From positions 209,750,035 through 209,814,034 of the forward strand of contig OY992539.1 in the NCBI GenBank assembly GCA_963921195.1: DNA of 64,000 bases. The letters run 5' to 3'. The first letter of the stretch is position 1, and each line of letters opens with the position of its first letter. Source of the stretch: Pegoplata infirma. Taxonomy: Eukaryota; Arthropoda; Insecta; Diptera; Anthomyiidae. A model generated the notes under the pieces. It saw only the letters and a list, made by a program, of their open reading frames with translations, made no database searches and was not told the DNA's origin. This document shows, in pieces, positions 22,831-35,813 of the stretch. The position numbers and the translations under genes are program-made.

Positions 22831-25505
22831 CAGAGCCTACGCTTTTACTCGAGTAGCTCGAGTAATCGAGTAGCTCGTTACTCGAGCAGCTCGAGTAGCT
22901 CGTCAATTACTCGAGCAGCTCGAGTAGCTCGAGCTACTCGAGTAGCTCGAGTAGTAAAACACACATTTTTTTATATTTAAACTCCTGTAAAACAAAAACT
23001 ATTATAGCTATTTTCAAAATTTTTACATTTTTGGAATGCTATGGTTCCAAAGAATATACATAATAAATATCAAATTAATAGGATTATCGTAGTGGCTTTG
23101 CTAAACTACTACTCGAAAAAGATCGGCGAGTTTTCATACAAATGTATGAAAATCCGCCCTCCATTAAACTTTAATATCAAATTATGAGAATATTTTCAAA
23201 AAAACATGTCATTATTTTTTACCAATTATGATCGCATATACGATTAGAATACTTCCTCGAAATTTCAACTCATTTCTACAAAAAATGTGGCATTGGCGAT
23301 CTACTACTCGAAAAAGATCGGACGCTTTTCATGCAAATTCATGAAAATCAGTAGAATTTAGTTCTTTGAGTATTAAAACACACAGTTTTATCTTTGAGCT
23401 CCTGTAAAACAAAAACTATTATACCGATTTTTACAATTTTTTCATTTTTAAAATGGTATGGTTCCAAAGAATAAACATGATAAATATCAAGTTAATAGGA
23501 TTATCATAGTGGCTTTGCCACGCTACTACTCGAAAAAGATCGGCGAGTTTCTATACAAATGTATGAAAATCCGACCTCCTGTGAACTTTAATGTCAAATT
23601 GTGACAAAATTTTCAAGAAAAGATGAAATAATTTTTTACCAATTATGATCGCATATATGATAAGAATACTTCATCGAAATTTCAACTCATTTCTACCAAA
23701 AATGTGGTATTGGCGAACTACTACTCGAAAAAGATCGGCCCATTTTCATACAAATGTATGAATATATACCCTCTTTTGAACTTTAATGTCAATTTGTAAA
23801 AATGTTTTCACGAAAACATAAAGTTATTTTTTGCCAAATATGATCGCATAAATGATAAGAATACTTTCTCAAAATTTCAATTCATTTCTCCAAAAAATGT
23901 GGTATTGTCGACCTACTACTCGAAAAAGATCGGCCGCTTTCCATTCATAGACTAGATAACTTCAGTAAAATTTAAACCAAAAAAAATTGAAATAAATTAC
24001 GTAAACATGTTAAAGATAATTGTTTTTTTATGAAAGGAGTCATAAACAAATATTTGGAAAATCCATGGCAGTAAAATTTGCTGAGACCACGTGTTCTTTT
24101 ATTAGGTTGTAAAATCTTTTGCTGTGCCTTTTTTTTAAAACACTGCCTATAAATATTGCACTAAAAGGTAAAATGAAAAAAAAAATGTACGGTACATTAT
24201 AAATTGGAAATTTTAGGTAATAAAACAATTTTGGTTAAAAAACTCAGAACAGGTAAATTATGTCAAAATTAAAATAATGATTTAAGAAGTGATATTATCA
24301 TTGCAATTATAATATGTAAAAAAATAAATTTAGTGGTCTAAAAAGATTTTCACAAATTGAAATTAAACTTCAAACAAGTGCTGGTTTTCAAACATTTGTA
24401 TAAAAACGGCATATCTGTTTCGAGTAGTAGTTCGCCAATGCCAAATTTTTGGTAGAAATGAGTTGAAATTTCGAGGAAGTATTCTTATCGTATATACGAT
24501 CATAATTGGCAAAAAATAACGTTATGTTTTCTTAAAAACATTTTCATAAAGTGACGTCAAAGTTCAAAAGTAGGCTGATTTTAATACAGTTGTATGGAAA
24601 TGGGCCGATCTTTTTCGAGTAGTAGTTCGCCAATGACACATTTTTGGTAAAAATGAGTTGAAATTTTGAGGAAGTATTCTTATCATATATGCGATCATAA
24701 TTGACAAAAAATAATTTTATGTTATTTTGAAATTTTTTTTACAAATTGAGATTAAAGTTCAAAGGCGGTCGGATTTTCATACATTTGTATAGAAACTCGC
24801 CGATCTTTTTCGAGTAGTAGTGTGGCAAAGCCACTACGATAATCCTATTAATTTGATATTTTTTATTTTTATTCTTTGAAACCATACCATTTCAAAAATG
24901 TAAAAACTTTAAAAATCGGTATAATAGTTTTTGTTTTACAGGAGTTCAAAGATAAAAACTGTGTGTTTTGCTACTCAAAGAACTAAATTTTACTGATTTT
25001 CATAAATTTGTATGGAAAGCGTCCGATCTTTTTCGAGTAGTAGATCGCCAATGCCACATTTTTTGTAGAAATGAGTTGAAATTTCGAGGAAGTATTCTTA
25101 TCGTATATGCGATCATAATTGGTAAAAAATAATGTCATGTTTTTTTGAAAATATTCTCATAATTTGACGTTAAAGTTCAAAGGAAGGCGGATTTTCATAC
25201 ATTTGTATGGAAACTCGCCGATCTTTTTCGAGTAGTAGTTTAGCAAAGCCACTACGATAATCCTATTAATTTGATATTTGTTACGTATATTCTTTGGAAC
25301 CATAGCATTTCAAAAATGTAAAAAATTTGAAAATAGCTATAATAGTTTTTGTTTTACAGGAGTTTTAATACAAAAAAATGTGTGTTTTACTACTCGAGCT
25401 ACTCGAGTAGCTCGAGCTACTCGAGCTGCTCGAGTAATTGGCGAGCTACTCGAGCTGCTCGAGTAGCTCGAGTACTCGACTACTCGAGTAATAGGGAGCT
25501 CTGGT
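22831..25505. repeat. Palindrome of about 2.7 kb with CTCGAG clusters at both ends
   Basis: The left arm (about 22831-23960) and right arm (about 24401-25505) are inverted copies around a loop of about 440 bp. Each arm starts with a CTCGAGTAGCTCGAG cluster (22840-22962 and 25386-25495). Both continue with CTCCTGTAAAACAAAAACTATTATA, then about five spaced copies of CTACTACTCGAAAAAGATCGG (about 23107, 23301, 23524, 23719 and 23919 on the left; mirrored on the right), each followed by ATACAAATGTATGAAAATC. No transposase frame is present. The ORF at 24040-24228 in the loop has no recognisable domain. Confidence 0.9.
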
Positions 25506-27410
25506 TTTATCTATATTTTATAGAATATTTTTTGATATCGATATAAATAGAATTTTCTGTAAAAATTTGTTGTTATAGATAGAATTTTCTATGAGTTTTT
25601 TATAGAAAATTTTTTGTTATCGATAGAATTTTCCATACAACATTTTTTGATATTGATATCGATATCGACAGCATTTTTTAAAAAATTTTTTTTATCGATA
25701 TCGATAGAATTTTCTATACAAATTTTTTTGTTATTGATAACGATAGAATTTGCAATCGATTTTTTTTTGTTATCGGTAACGATAGAATTTTCTATAGAGA
25801 TTTTTTTTACTGTCGCTAACGATAGAATTTTCTATAGAAAATTTGTTGTTATTGATAACGATATAATTTTCTATAAAACATTTTTTGCTATCGATAACTA
25901 TAGAATTTTCTATATAAAATTTTTTGTTATCAATAGAATTTTCTTTAAAAATTTCTTTGTTATCGATATTGATAGAATTTCTATAGAACATTTTTGTATC
26001 GATATCAATAAATTTTCTAGAGAAAATTTTTTGTTATCTATAGAATTTTCTATAAAAAATTTTTTGCAAGCAATAGAATTTTCTATGGAAATTTTTTTGC
26101 AATCGATAGAATTTTCTATAGAAATTTTTTGTTATCTATAGAATTTTCTATAGAAAATTTTTTGCTATCGATGTCGATAGAATTTTCTATAAAAAATTTT
26201 TTGCTATCGATATCGATAGAATTTTCTATAGAAAATTTTTTGCTATCGATATCAATAGAATTTTCTATAGAAATTTTTTTGTTATCGATATCGATAGAAT
26301 TTTCTATAAAAAATTTTTTGCTTTCGATATCGATAGAATTTTCTATAGAAAATTTTTTGTTATCGATATCGATAGAATTTTCTATAGAAAATTTTTTGCT
26401 ATCGATATCGATAGAATTTTCTATAAAAAAATTTTTGCTTTCGATATCGATAGAATTTTCTATAGAAAATTTTTTGCTATCGATATCAATAGAATTTTCT
26501 ATAAAAAATTTTTTGCTATCGATAGAAATTTCTATAGAAAATTTTTTGTTATCGATATCGATAGAATTTTCTATAGAAAATTTTTTGTTATCGATATCGA
26601 TAGAATTTTCTATAGAAAATTTTTTGTTATCGATATCGATAGAATTTTCTATAGAAAATTTTTTGTTATCGATATCGATAGAATTTTCTATAGAAAATTT
26701 TTTGTTATCGATATCGATAGAATTTTCTATAGAAAATTTTTTGTTATCGATTTAATTTTTTGCATAAAATTTTTTGTTATCGAAGGAATTTTCTAGAGAA
26801 ATTTTTTTGTTATCTTTTGAATTTCTTACAGAAATTTTTTTGTTATCGACACTCTTAAAGTTTTTTTGTTATCAAACTCTTAAAGTTTTTTTGTTATCAC
26901 ACTCTTTAAGTTTTTTTGTAATCAATATTGACAGAATTTCTATGGAAAATATTTTTTTATCGATATCGATTGAATTTTCTATAAAACATTTTTTTGTTAT
27001 CGATTGTCTATAACAAATTTTTTGCCACCGATATCGAATTGTCTATAGAAATTTTTTTGTTATCAATACCCATGAAATTTTCTATAGACAATTTCTTGTT
27101 ATCGATATCGATTGAATTTTTTTATAGAAATTTTTTTGCTATCGATAAAAGTAGAAATTTCTGTAAAACAGTTTTTGTTATCGATGTCAATATAATTTTC
27201 TATAATTTTTTTTTTGTTTTCGACATCGATAGAATTTTTTATAGAAAATTTTTTTGTTATCGATATTGATAGAACTAACTATAGAAAATTTTTTGTTATC
27301 CATAACGATAAAATTTTTGGCAAAATTTTTTTTGTTATCGATAACCATAGAATTTTCTATAGAACATTTTTTGTTATCGATAACGACAGAAATTTTGTGT
27401 TATCGTTGTT
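25506..27410 (+). repeat. 39-bp satellite of two palindromes (TATCGATATCGATA and AATTTTCTATAGAAAATT)
   Basis: The regular core is 26129-26755, about 16 units of 39 bp, with degenerate copies on both sides. Each full unit has two perfect palindromes: 14-bp TATCGATATCGATA and 18-bp AATTTTCTATAGAAAATT. At least nine units carry the complete 14-mer. Because 39 is a multiple of three, the repeat gives an open 208-codon frame of LLSISIEFSIENF repeats; this is not evidence of a gene. TATCGATA is the established DREF-binding element of Drosophila, and CGATA the BEAF-32 core. Confidence 0.93.
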
Positions 27411-27424
27411 TTTTTTTTTGAATT

Positions 27425-28130
27425 GGTTTAAAGTAACTTTTAAAAAATCTTTTATGGCAAATTTTCAGATTTTTTTGATTACCCGTTCAAAAGATAAGGA
27501 ATTTATAAAAATTTGGAGCTTGTTGCATTACTCAAACTTCCTTAAGTCATAACATCTTCAAAAATGGTCCAAAATCCATTTTTTTTGTTTTAATTTTGTT
27601 TTTTTTAGGGGTCTCCCATACAAAGTTAAATTTTTTAGAATTTGCTCTAACCGCTCTAACTGCCCTAGAAGTGCCCTTAAAGATGTCAAATGTACGACCT
27701 ACCCACAATAGTTTTTTAATTCAAACATTTTCTCAGAAGACACCTACCATCAATATTTTATCCTTAAGGCGGTTCCCATGCATTTTTTTTTATAAATATG
27801 TGTTCTGAGAAAATGTTTGAATTAAAAAATATTGGGGTCGCTGATACATTTGACTAATCTAGGGGCACTCTAAGGGCAGTTAGAGCAAATAAAAAAAAAA
27901 TAATAATGTTGTATGGGAGCCCCCTTAGGTATAGGAGATAGACTGTTAGTGTGTTCTCGTAATCGGTATCACACGATTTTTCTGGGAAAAAAATTTGTAG
28001 AATTAAATCAAAAAGTACAAAAATTTTTAAAAATAAGATTTATATTTTAAAATTAAAACAAACGCATACTGAAACATTTTTAGGAATTTTTAGATTTTTT
28101 TTTAAAGTACATATGTGCAAAAAGCTGTAT
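27425..28130. mobile_element. Foldback element, 'GGGAGCCCC' family, copy 1
   Basis: Inverted arms meet near 27790. The left arm reads GACCCGTTCAAAAGATA-like, ACTCAAACTTC, GGTCTCCCATACAAAG, CTCTAACTGCCCTAGAAGTGCCC. The right arm is the inverse (GGGCACTCTAAGGGCAGTTAGAGC, TGTATGGGAGCCCCC). The same sequence family makes up 47015-47983 and 49091-54346. Confidence 0.75.
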
Positions 28131-29299
28131 AAAAAATTTGTAAACATTTTTCGCGATGGAAAAAAATTTCCCCAACGTTGCTGAAAACCTTCCCATCCCG
28201 CTCTAAAACGCCCTCCTTCAAATATTTTTTTGTTTTAGACGTTGAAGGATATAAAAGATTCGGCGCAGCCGAATTTGTTTTTTTTTTTTAATTAAAATAT
28301 ATTTTTTTCATAATTTCTTTATTTATTCAGGTGTGATTATTTTATTCGTCCCGAATTGGGTTATTCTTAAATTTCTTAATCCTTTAAGTGCTTGTCAATC
28401 AAATTGTTATTAAATAATTTTTATTTAATAATCATTTAAAATTTCTTAAACTACCTGAAAAATACTATCACCCAAATGTACCCAAAAAACATTTCTCTAC
28501 CAAAAAAACCCTTTATCTCTTTATTTAAAAAAAAAAAATTAGATAAAGAAAACTCAACTAAACAAGCAATTTTAAGGACCAAATGAAAAAAAAAAAACAT
28601 TTTATACCTAACAATTTGTTGCTTTCTAGTAAATGTTTAATGCTTCTGATCTTAACCCATTTCCGTTCTCAAGACTTTTTACGACACACAATCTGTGTGT
28701 ATCTTTACAAAACTACAATAAACAAAGAAATCATATCCTTTTTTACAATCTAACTAATCACGCAACAGTAATGTTTGTGTCACAAACATAAACAATGACA
28801 AGGAAAAGGACATTGTTCAATGAAACTGTGTAGTAACAGTTGTCTATGTATGCAGTTGTTTCATTGTACCTGTGGTTAAAAGATCAAATAATTGTGATGC
28901 CGAAAATTCGGCAACGAAATGGTTTTTAATTGATCCTTTTCAATTTCCGTTTAGTAAAAATAACATATGATTTTTTTTTTTAATTGATAAAATCATTTTC
29001 AAAAGAGATATTTTTTAACTGTAAAGGTAATATTTTGTATATTTTTAAAATTTTTCATTTAAGGTAACGGATGTAAACACATAACACGATTAAATAGTTA
29101 ACAAATTGGCTTATATTGCACAATTTTAGAAGTTTTAATATTTTTTTATAGCGTTTTTTAAAAAATGAACATGTGTGTTGAATAAAAAAAAAAATTCTTA
29201 AGATTTATATAAAAGCCTTACTAAAAGGATGTTATGGTATTTAAAAGGAAATTTTTATTGATTCATAATTGAAACTAACTTTTATTTGTTTATCATAAA
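28131..29299. other. AT-rich stretch with a DINE-1-like scrap
   Basis: At about 28242-28280, GGATATAAAAGATTCGGCGCAGCCGAATTTG resembles the inverted 5' end of the DINE-1-like family in this window, probably a remnant. The rest has no recognised feature. Confidence 0.4.
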
Positions 29300-31660
29300 A
29301 ACTAACAGATGTTAGAATTTTTCTATAGAAAATATCTCAGATTATAAGAAAATGTTTGTTAGTCAAATGTGTTAGAATCTAAAAAAAATACACAGAAAAC
29401 AAGTAACAGCACTATATTCAGCTGAGCCGCATTGAACGTACCTTTCACAATGTCTCAAAATCTGAAAATTTTTCTATACGAAAAATTTCTTAGAATCGAA
29501 GAGAAGCTCCCAACCAGAAGTATCTCAAAATCTGAGAATTTTTCTATACGAAAAATATCTCAAAATGTGAAAATTTTTCTATGCGAAAAATGTCTCGGAA
29601 TCTGAGAACGTTTCTATACAAAATATATCTCAGAATCTTAGAATTTTTCTGTACGAAATAAATCTCAGACTCTGAGAATTTTTCAATATAAAAAATATCT
29701 CAGTACCTGAGAATTTTTCTATTTGAAAATTTTCTCAGAATCTAAAAGATTTCTTTACGACAAATTTCTCAGAATCTGAGAATTTTTTTATACCAAAAAT
29801 GTCTCAGAATTTAAGAATTTTTCTGTACGAAACGCGCTTCGGAAACTGAAAATTTTTCTAAACAAAAAAATTTTACAGAATCCGAGAATTTTTCTATATG
29901 AAAAATGTCTCAGAATCTGAGAATTTTTCTGTATGAAAAATGTCTCAGAATCTGAGAATTTTTCTGTATGAAAAATGTCTTAGAATATGAGAATTTTTCT
30001 GTATGAAAAATGTCTCAGAATCTGAGAATTTTTCTACATGAAAAATGTCTCAGAATCTGAGAATTTTTCGGTATGAAAAATGTCTCAGAATGTGAGAATT
30101 TTTCTATACGAAAAATCTTTCAGATTTTGAGAAACTCAGAGTTTTTCTATACGAAAAATATTTCAGAATGCGAGAATTTTTCTTTACCAAATCTGAGAAT
30201 TTTTCTATACAAAAAATGTCTCAGAATCTTAGAATTTTTTTATACGAAAAATATCACAGAATTTGACAATTTTTCTATACAAAAACTGTCTCAGAATCTG
30301 AGAATTTTTCTTTATGAAAAATGTCTCAGAATCTGAGAGATTTTCTATGTCAAAAATGTCTCAGAATCTGAGAATTTTTCTTTATGAAAAATGTCTCAGA
30401 ATCTGAGAACTTTTCTATATGAAAAATGTCTCAGAATATGAGAATTTTTCTATGCGAAAAATATCTTAGAATCTGAAAATTCTTCTCAGAACGTCTCAGA
30501 ATTTAAGAATTTTTCTGTACGAAACGCGCTTCGGAACAAAAAAATTTTACATAATCCGATAATTTTTCTATATGAAAAATGTCTCAGAATCTGAGAATTT
30601 TTCTGTATGCAACATGTCTCAGAATCTGAGAATTTTTCTGTATGAAAAATGTCTCAGAATCTGAGAATTTTTCTGTATGAAAAATGTATCAGAATCTGAG
30701 AATTTTTCTATATGGAAAATGTCTCAGACTCTGAAAATATATTTGTACGAAAAATGTCTTAGAATCTGAGATCTTTTCTATACGAAATTTTTTTTAGAAT
30801 CTTAGAATTCTTCTATACAAAAAACGTTTCAGAATCTGAGATTTTTGCTACATGAACGATGTCTCAGAATCTGAGAATTTTTCTATATGAAAAATGTCTC
30901 AGAATCTGAGAATTTTTCTAAATGAAAAATTTTTCTATAAAAAATGTCTCGAATCTGAGAATTTCTCAGAATCTGAGAATGTTTCAGAATCCGAGAATTT
31001 TTCGGTATGAAAAATGTCTCAGAATATGAGAATTTTTCTATACGAAAAATCTTTCAGATTCTGAGAGATTTTTCATATAAAAAAAAAATTCTATACGAAA
31101 AGTCTCTCAAAGTGTGGCTGTTCGAAAAATATGTTGGAAACACAGAATTTTTCTATACGAAAAATATTTCAGAATGAGAGAATTTTTCTATACGAAGCAT
31201 CTCTCAGAATGTGACAATTTTTTCTCTACGAAAAGGTCTCGCAGAATGTGAGAATTTTTCTACATGAAAAATTTCTCAGAATCTGAGAATTTTTCTATAT
31301 GAAAAATGTCTCAGTATCTGAAAATGTTTATATATAAAAAATGTCTCAGAATCAGAGACTTTTTCTGTATGAAAAATGTCCCAGAATCTGAGAATTTTTT
31401 TATATGAAAAATGTTTCAGAATCTAAGAATTTTTCTACACGAAAAATGTCTCAGAATCTAAGAAATTTTATGTATGAAAAATGTCAGAAAATCTGAGAAT
31501 TTTTCAAGGCGTAAAATGTCTCACAATCTGAAACTTTTTCTATACAAAAAAAAAATCGGAATCTCAGTATTTTTTTTACACGAAAGATGTCGTTGAATCT
31601 GATAGTTTTAGAAATGAGTCAGATAGTTTTTCTATACAAAAATGTCTCAGAATTTTTCTA
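29300..31660 (-). repeat. 35-bp satellite array E, reverse-orientation half
   Basis: Tandem 35-bp units read TCTCAGAATCTGAGAATTTTTCTATATGAAAAATG on + (inverse of array B). A higher-order repeat is visible: the segment around 29805-29960 (TTCTGTACGAAACGCGCTTCGGAA followed by TTTTACAGAATCCGA) recurs at about 30505-30620. Confidence 0.92.
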
Positions 31661-32640
31661 TAAAAATGTTCCATTAAAAAATTCCCAGATTCTGAGACAA
31701 TTTTTATATAAAAAATCTCAGATTCTGGGAGATTTGTCATATGGAAAAATTCTCAGATTCAAGGACATTTTTCGTGTAGATAATTTCTAAGATTCTGAGA
31801 CAGAAAAATTCTCAAATTTTAAGAAAATTTTTAGATTCTGAGACATTTTCGGTACAGGAAAGTTCTCAGATTCTGAGATATTTTTCATATAGAAAAATTC
31901 TCATACTCTGAGACAATTTTCGTATTAAAAAATTCTAGATTCCAAGACATTTTTCATATAGAAAAATTCTCAGATTCTGAGACATTTTTCATATAGAAAA
32001 ATTCTGAGATTCTGAGACTTTTTCATATAGAAAAATTCTCAGATTCTGAGACATTTTTCATATAAAAAAATTCTCAGATTCTAAGACATTTTTCATACAG
32101 TTTTCGCATAAAAAATTCTCAGTTTCTTAGACATTTTGCGTATAGAAAAATTCTCAGATTCTGAGACATTTTTCGTGTAGAAAAATTCGCAGATTCTGAT
32201 ACATTTTTCCTAAAGAAAAGTTCTCAGATTATGAGATAATTTTCATATAGAAATATTCTCATACTCTGAGACATTTTTTGTTGAGAAAAATTCTCAGATT
32301 CTGAGACATTTTTCATGTAGAAAAATTCTCAGATTCTGAGACATTTTTTATGTAGAAAAAATCTCAGATTCTGAGATATTTTTCGTATAGAAAATTTCTT
32401 AGAATCTAAGATATTTTTCGTATGGAAAAATTCTCAGATTCTCAAAAATGTTTCGTATAAAAAAATACTGAAATTCTGATATATTTTTCGTATAAAAAAA
32501 TTCTCAGATTCTGAGACATTTTTCCTGTAGAAAAACTCAGATTCTGATAAATTTTCCGTATAAAAAAATTCTCAGATTCTAAGACATTTTTCCGTATAGA
32601 AAAATTCTCAAAATCTGAGTATTTTTCTATTGGAAAAAAT
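31661..32640 (+). repeat. 35-bp satellite array E, forward-orientation half
   Basis: The units switch to AAATTCTCAGATTCTGAGACATTTTTCATATAG on +, opposite to the preceding half. The switch lies in a short scrambled zone at about 31640-31680. The array ends at about 32640. Confidence 0.92.
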
Positions 32641-33829
32641 ATATTGAAGCTAAATTAAAACACCGGAAGTTTTGCTATTAACGCTTTATCTATTCTATTA
32701 GAATTAAACTAATTATTGGTCATTGTTCAATATCTCCCATTTAGTTTGATTACAAAAATAAATAAAAAATGTCTATTGCAAAGCAGGGACATTATAACTT
32801 TCCCATTTTATCTTTTCCATTGTTACCGTAAAATAGCGTATTGATATGATTATGTCGGCAAGTTGACAACTATAAATTATAACAAATTATTAGTGTTTTG
32901 TCATCTTTTGTCACCTTTTGAATTTGTTTTTATCCTTTTTTATGGGTTTTTTCTCCATGGTGTATTGTAATAAAATGCATTTTTTACTATTGTCCGGTTA
33001 CCTTTTTTGTTAGAAATGTGTCCGTGTTCATTTTTTTGTTACAGCATTTAAAAAAAAGTAAAACAGTGGCCGGAAGTTTAAAAAGAGATCATTAGGTCAT
33101 CCTGCTTAAGGGCGGTGCGTTAGTACTACTCACATAAACTAGGGTATTAAAATAGTATTGTCATCTTTAGGGACACAAGAGCAGTTAGTGATGGTAATTT
33201 TATGCATATAAATTGTTTTTAAAATAAAGGAAATTAATTTAAAAAAATACAAATGACGTGAAAAATAATGATTGGAGAAAGGTTAAGGAAATGGGAAATT
33301 GTAAGGGATTAAAATCTATTGAATTCTGGAATTATGACATACGGTCAAAGAATTTTAATTTTATTTTTTTGGAAGTTCACAGATTTTAAGTAAAATTTTC
33401 TAGTAAAAAATTCCTTAAATCTTGAAAAAAATTTTTAAAAAAATTCGCAGATTCTGAAACATTTTTCGTACAGAAAAATTCTTAGATTCTAAAATATTTT
33501 TTGTATAGAAGATTCTCCGATTTTGAGACTTTTTTGTAAAGACGTTTTTCAGTTTCTGAAACTTTTTTCATAATAAAATTTTTCAGATTATTTTTTAAAA
33601 GATTCCGACTCATTTTTCGTAAATATTGTGAGACATTTTTAATGAAGAAAAATTATAAAACTCGTACAAAAAATTTTAAAGGATTTAAGAACTTTTTCTT
33701 ATAGAAAAAAAAATTAGATTCCAAATTTTTTTTAGAGAAACTCTCAGATTACACTAGTTTACAGAGATTTTGGTGTACGACATTTTGCATTTAATTTCCT
33801 TCTAAATTTTTTCGCTGGATCCGAAAATG
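32641..33829. other. AT-rich stretch with degenerate satellite
   Basis: Mostly featureless. From about 33400 to 33760, decayed forward units (CAGATTCTGAAACATTTTTCGTACAGAAAAATTC) can still be recognised. No ORF or RNA gene is visible. Confidence 0.5.
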
Positions 33830-35690
33830 AAGTCCAAAAATAGAACAGTTTTCGAGGTATTGCTAAATCTTAAAATTTTTACCTTTCTAAATAAGTGGTT
33901 TTCCTTAAATAAAAATATTTCCGGACCAAATCAATGGATTAAAATTTAAATCATAACGAAATTTAGAAAGAAGTAAATTCTATTGTAAAAAAAGTGCTAA
34001 AAGGGTAAAAATGGATTCATCTCCCAAAAAAATTATCTACATACTAAGGCTGGGTGTTTGCCAATGTTGATTCTAAGGGGTTAAAAGGAGTAAAAAAAGG
34101 TTCTGTTGGTACTTTATTTTTATTGAAATGTATAATCACCTCCCGGAAAATATACACTATGGGGGTTTTGCCAATGTTGGTTAAAAAGTGATAAAAAGGG
34201 TAAAACATTTGGTACTTTTTCTATTTCCTGAAATAATGGTCCTATTATCTTAAAATTTGTAATGTAAGATCCTTCGGTAAAAAACATTCTGGAAAATGTC
34301 CATTTAGAGGTAAAAGAGTGTATGTTTGGTACTTTTTATATTTCCTGAAATTAAGGATGTAGAAGCTTAATATTTCAAATGTAGGGTACTCAGTGAAAAA
34401 AACATTCTCAAAAAGTACTTTTTGCAAATTTCGTTTCTACACTCAAAATAATAACTCTGTAAAATACTCTGTAAAATGACTGTTATCTCAATTCAACAGA
34501 TATTTGACAGAGTTTTATGTCAAAACACAGATTTAAAAAAAATATTTTGTTGTGACAAAAAAACAAAGTTTCCTCTGTTATATTACTTTTTACTTTGTAA
34601 TCTTAATTTTACAGATAATTAACAGAGTTTTCTGCTAAAATACAGATTTAAGCAAAATACTTCGTATGTTTTTGTTACCAAAAAAGTTTTCTGGTTTGAG
34701 TAGTTTTTGTTACCATATATCAAAATTTTATCTGTATATTTTTTTTTTTAAGTTGAAAAAGTAGCAAAAAAGTTATACATTTTTTTTTTTCAGAAATCTT
34801 ATAAAAATTTATAAAAATAACATGAATTTAACTAAACTCTGTAAATTTACAGAGTTTTTTCTGTAAAGCATCAAATGAATTTTAAAAATATATGTAAATT
34901 TACATAGTTTTCTTTGCTAAATGGTGGTTTATTTAACCAATATTTTACTAGAAACTCTGTAAATTAACAGTTTTTTTTTGTTCAAGTCATTTTACAGAGT
35001 TTTAAAGTAAAATTAGAGAGTTTTCTCTGTCAAAAAGCTTTCATATTTAACCAAAATTTTACTATAAAATCTGTAAATTAACAGTTTTTTTTTGTCAAAA
35101 TCAGTTTACAGAGTATTTTAGTAAAATTACCAAGAAATGTTGTTAGCTGGAAAAGTATGGTGTACTCTGTTAAATTAGCAGAGTTTTTCTGTAATTTAAC
35201 AGAGTTATTATTTTGAGTGTAGGGGTCGTAAAAGGGTTGAAAAATTGTACATTCGGTACTTTTTATCTTTCCTGAAATAATGATCATACCAACTTCAAAT
35301 TTGGAATGTAGGATTCTTCGGTGAAAAAACATTCTGGAAAAAGTACTTTTTTAGAAATTCCATTTTTTTGGGGGTAAATAAGTGTACTTTTGGTACTTTT
35401 TATGTTTCCTGAAGTAATGGTCCTACAAACTTGAAATTTAGATTGTAGGATCCTTTCTTTTAAAAATATTCTGGAAAATACTATTTGTAAATTCCTTTTC
35501 TAAAGTTGGTAAAAAGGGATAAAAAAGTGTACTTTTAGTAGTAAAATTTTGGAATGTAGAAGATCCTACATTGAAAAACACATTCTAGAAAAAGAATTTT
35601 TGAAAATCCGTTTCTAAGGGGGTAAAACGGTTAAAAAAATTTACTTTTTGTACTATTTTTATATTACTTTTCAAATTTTATAGTGCATAT
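33830..35690 (+). repeat. Tandem repeat of about 180-190 bp, interrupted by a MITE
   Basis: Repeated elements in order: TTTGGTACTTTTTATATTTC, CTGAAATAATGGTCCTA, AATGTAGGATCCTTCGGT, GAAAAAACATTCTGGAAAA, AGTACTTTTT, GGGGGTAAAA. About six to seven diverged copies are visible. The array is split by a TIR element at 34440-35219. No coding frame is conserved between copies. Confidence 0.75.
34440..35219. mobile_element. CACTCAAAA-family TIR element with TA duplication, copy 1
   Basis: Perfect terminal inverted repeats CACTCAAAATAATAACTCTG on both ends, flanked by TA (34438-34439 and 35220-35221). The TA target suggests a Tc1/mariner-type MITE. The interior is full of palindromic ACAGAGTTTTCTGT-like motifs. 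A relative occupies 50936-51598. Confidence 0.8.
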
Positions 35691-35813
35691 TTTTATAGTT
35701 TCTAGTGCATTCTGTTTATTCGACCTATAAATTCTATTGCGAAAGATTACTCCAGCTCGAGGTCACGTTTCTTTACTAAGTTTTATGATTATATTTTCAA
35801 AGTAACAATTTTC

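Noticed and set aside
22777..22980. Ser-rich ORF (SSSSSNRVARYSSSSS) as a coding gene
   Set aside because: It is a translation of the CTCGAGTAG cluster, and the mirrored cluster at 25278-25546 gives equivalent peptides.
24040..24228. 62-codon minus-strand ORF in the palindrome loop as a transposase remnant
   Set aside because: It is hydrophobic low-complexity sequence with no catalytic motif, and too short to support a call.
26129..26755. 208-codon ORF of LLSISIEFSIENF repeats as a gene
   Set aside because: Each unit is 39 bp, so any stop-free frame persists. The peptide simply translates two palindromes and the frame breaks wherever units degenerate.
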